Assembly (NCBI RefSeq): GCF_011378905.1
Contig: NZ_WTPY01000001.1
Span: forward strand, 186,001 to 250,000
Reading direction: 5' to 3'
DNA: 64,000 nt
Source: Paraglaciecola sp. 20A4
GTDB taxonomy: Bacteria > Pseudomonadota > Gammaproteobacteria > Enterobacterales > Alteromonadaceae
This document shows, piece after piece, positions 63,903 to 64,000 of the stretch. Made by a program: the position numbers and the translations under genes. Numbering within the stretch: the first letter of the stretch is position 1; each line of letters opens with the position of its first letter. The notes below the pieces were generated by a model that worked only from the letters and a program-made list of their open reading frames with translations, searched no databases and was not told where the DNA came from.

Positions 63903-63911
63903 GGGGCATAG
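63828..63911 (+). pseudogene. Transposase OrfA fragment (IS3 type)
   Basis: From ATG 63828 the frame reads MKTLSMKGIRRSQRDYTLGF then KLSVVGA and a TAG at 63909. QRDYTLxFKLSVV is the N-terminus of IS3-type OrfA helix-turn-helix proteins. The remaining ~70 residues and all of OrfB are missing. Confidence 0.7.
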
Positions 63912-64000
63912 CCGAATTTTTCTATTAACAACCTATCAAGTGCAATTATTTGATGAGTTTTCGATTAAGTAATTAATCTGGAGTAAAACGGGTGATAGCA

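Overview
The window reads as chromosomal DNA of a marine gammaproteobacterium of the Alteromonadales, most like Paraglaciecola/Glaciecola/Alteromonas. This is inferred from the conserved ftsB-ispD-ispF-truD-surE-pcm and mutH/rppH-ptsP-lgt blocks, RapA, FadL, Nudix and RND proteins of clear gammaproteobacterial type, and an exported GH16 polysaccharide hydrolase typical of algal-polymer degraders. No tRNA, rRNA, CRISPR array or prophage was seen. Genes are densely packed, and most convergent ends carry hairpin terminators.

Layout. 1-3.7 kb: minus-strand housekeeping operon (ftsB, ispD, ispF, truD, surE, partial pcm). 3.9-7.5 kb: minus-strand envelope genes (a TIGR03545/TIGR03546-type pair, a LysE exporter, an SH3/coiled-coil membrane protein). 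7.6-12.4 kb: a CYTH/CHAD triphosphatase, then a thiamine-diphosphate acetolactate synthase-like enzyme with an aldehyde dehydrogenase, preceded by a triple ~30-bp repeat leader. 12.5-18.3 kb: mutH and a YhhN protein facing rppH-ptsP-tauE-lgt. 18.5-24.2 kb: five genes (SDR, dps, CPBP protein, fadL, DMT exporter) lie between lgt and an inverted thyA, which are neighbours in many relatives. 24.4-29.1 kb: a REC-CheC/CheX protein with a PAS-GGDEF cyclase, an AmpG-like permease, and two minus-strand genes of uncertain role. 29.5-34.1 kb: rapA divergent from a PIN-PhoH ATPase. 34.1-38.5 kb: small membrane, transglutaminase-like, cysteine-rich, GST and DUF3010 genes, with a decayed LacI-type regulator.

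38.5-47.1 kb: an Nramp-fold transporter lacking the usual metal-binding motifs, divergent from a 1249-residue 5-oxoprolinase/hydantoinase fusion. This is followed by a winged-helix regulator, an enoyl-CoA hydratase and an acyl-CoA ligase, and looks like a catabolic cluster. 47.1-51.4 kb: an AttEFGH-like ABC operon ending in a CrtC/AttH-type lipoprotein. 51.8-55.0 kb: an orphan Wzz/GumC-type chain-length protein whose cytoplasmic end resembles a degenerate tyrosine recombinase, then a GH16 lipoprotein. 55.0-57.5 kb: a YdgJ-like oxidoreductase and a Tat-exported D-amino-acid-oxidase-type lipoprotein. 57.9-63.7 kb: a three-gene RND efflux operon, terminator, and a clipped IS3-type insertion sequence.

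The strongest candidate for something undescribed is the Wzz-recombinase-like fusion at 51799-53805. Next are the non-canonical Nramp protein, the repeat leader before the acetolactate synthase, and two perfect inverted repeats in the 39.8-44.6 kb cluster. All family assignments are from reading motifs by eye; no database search was run.
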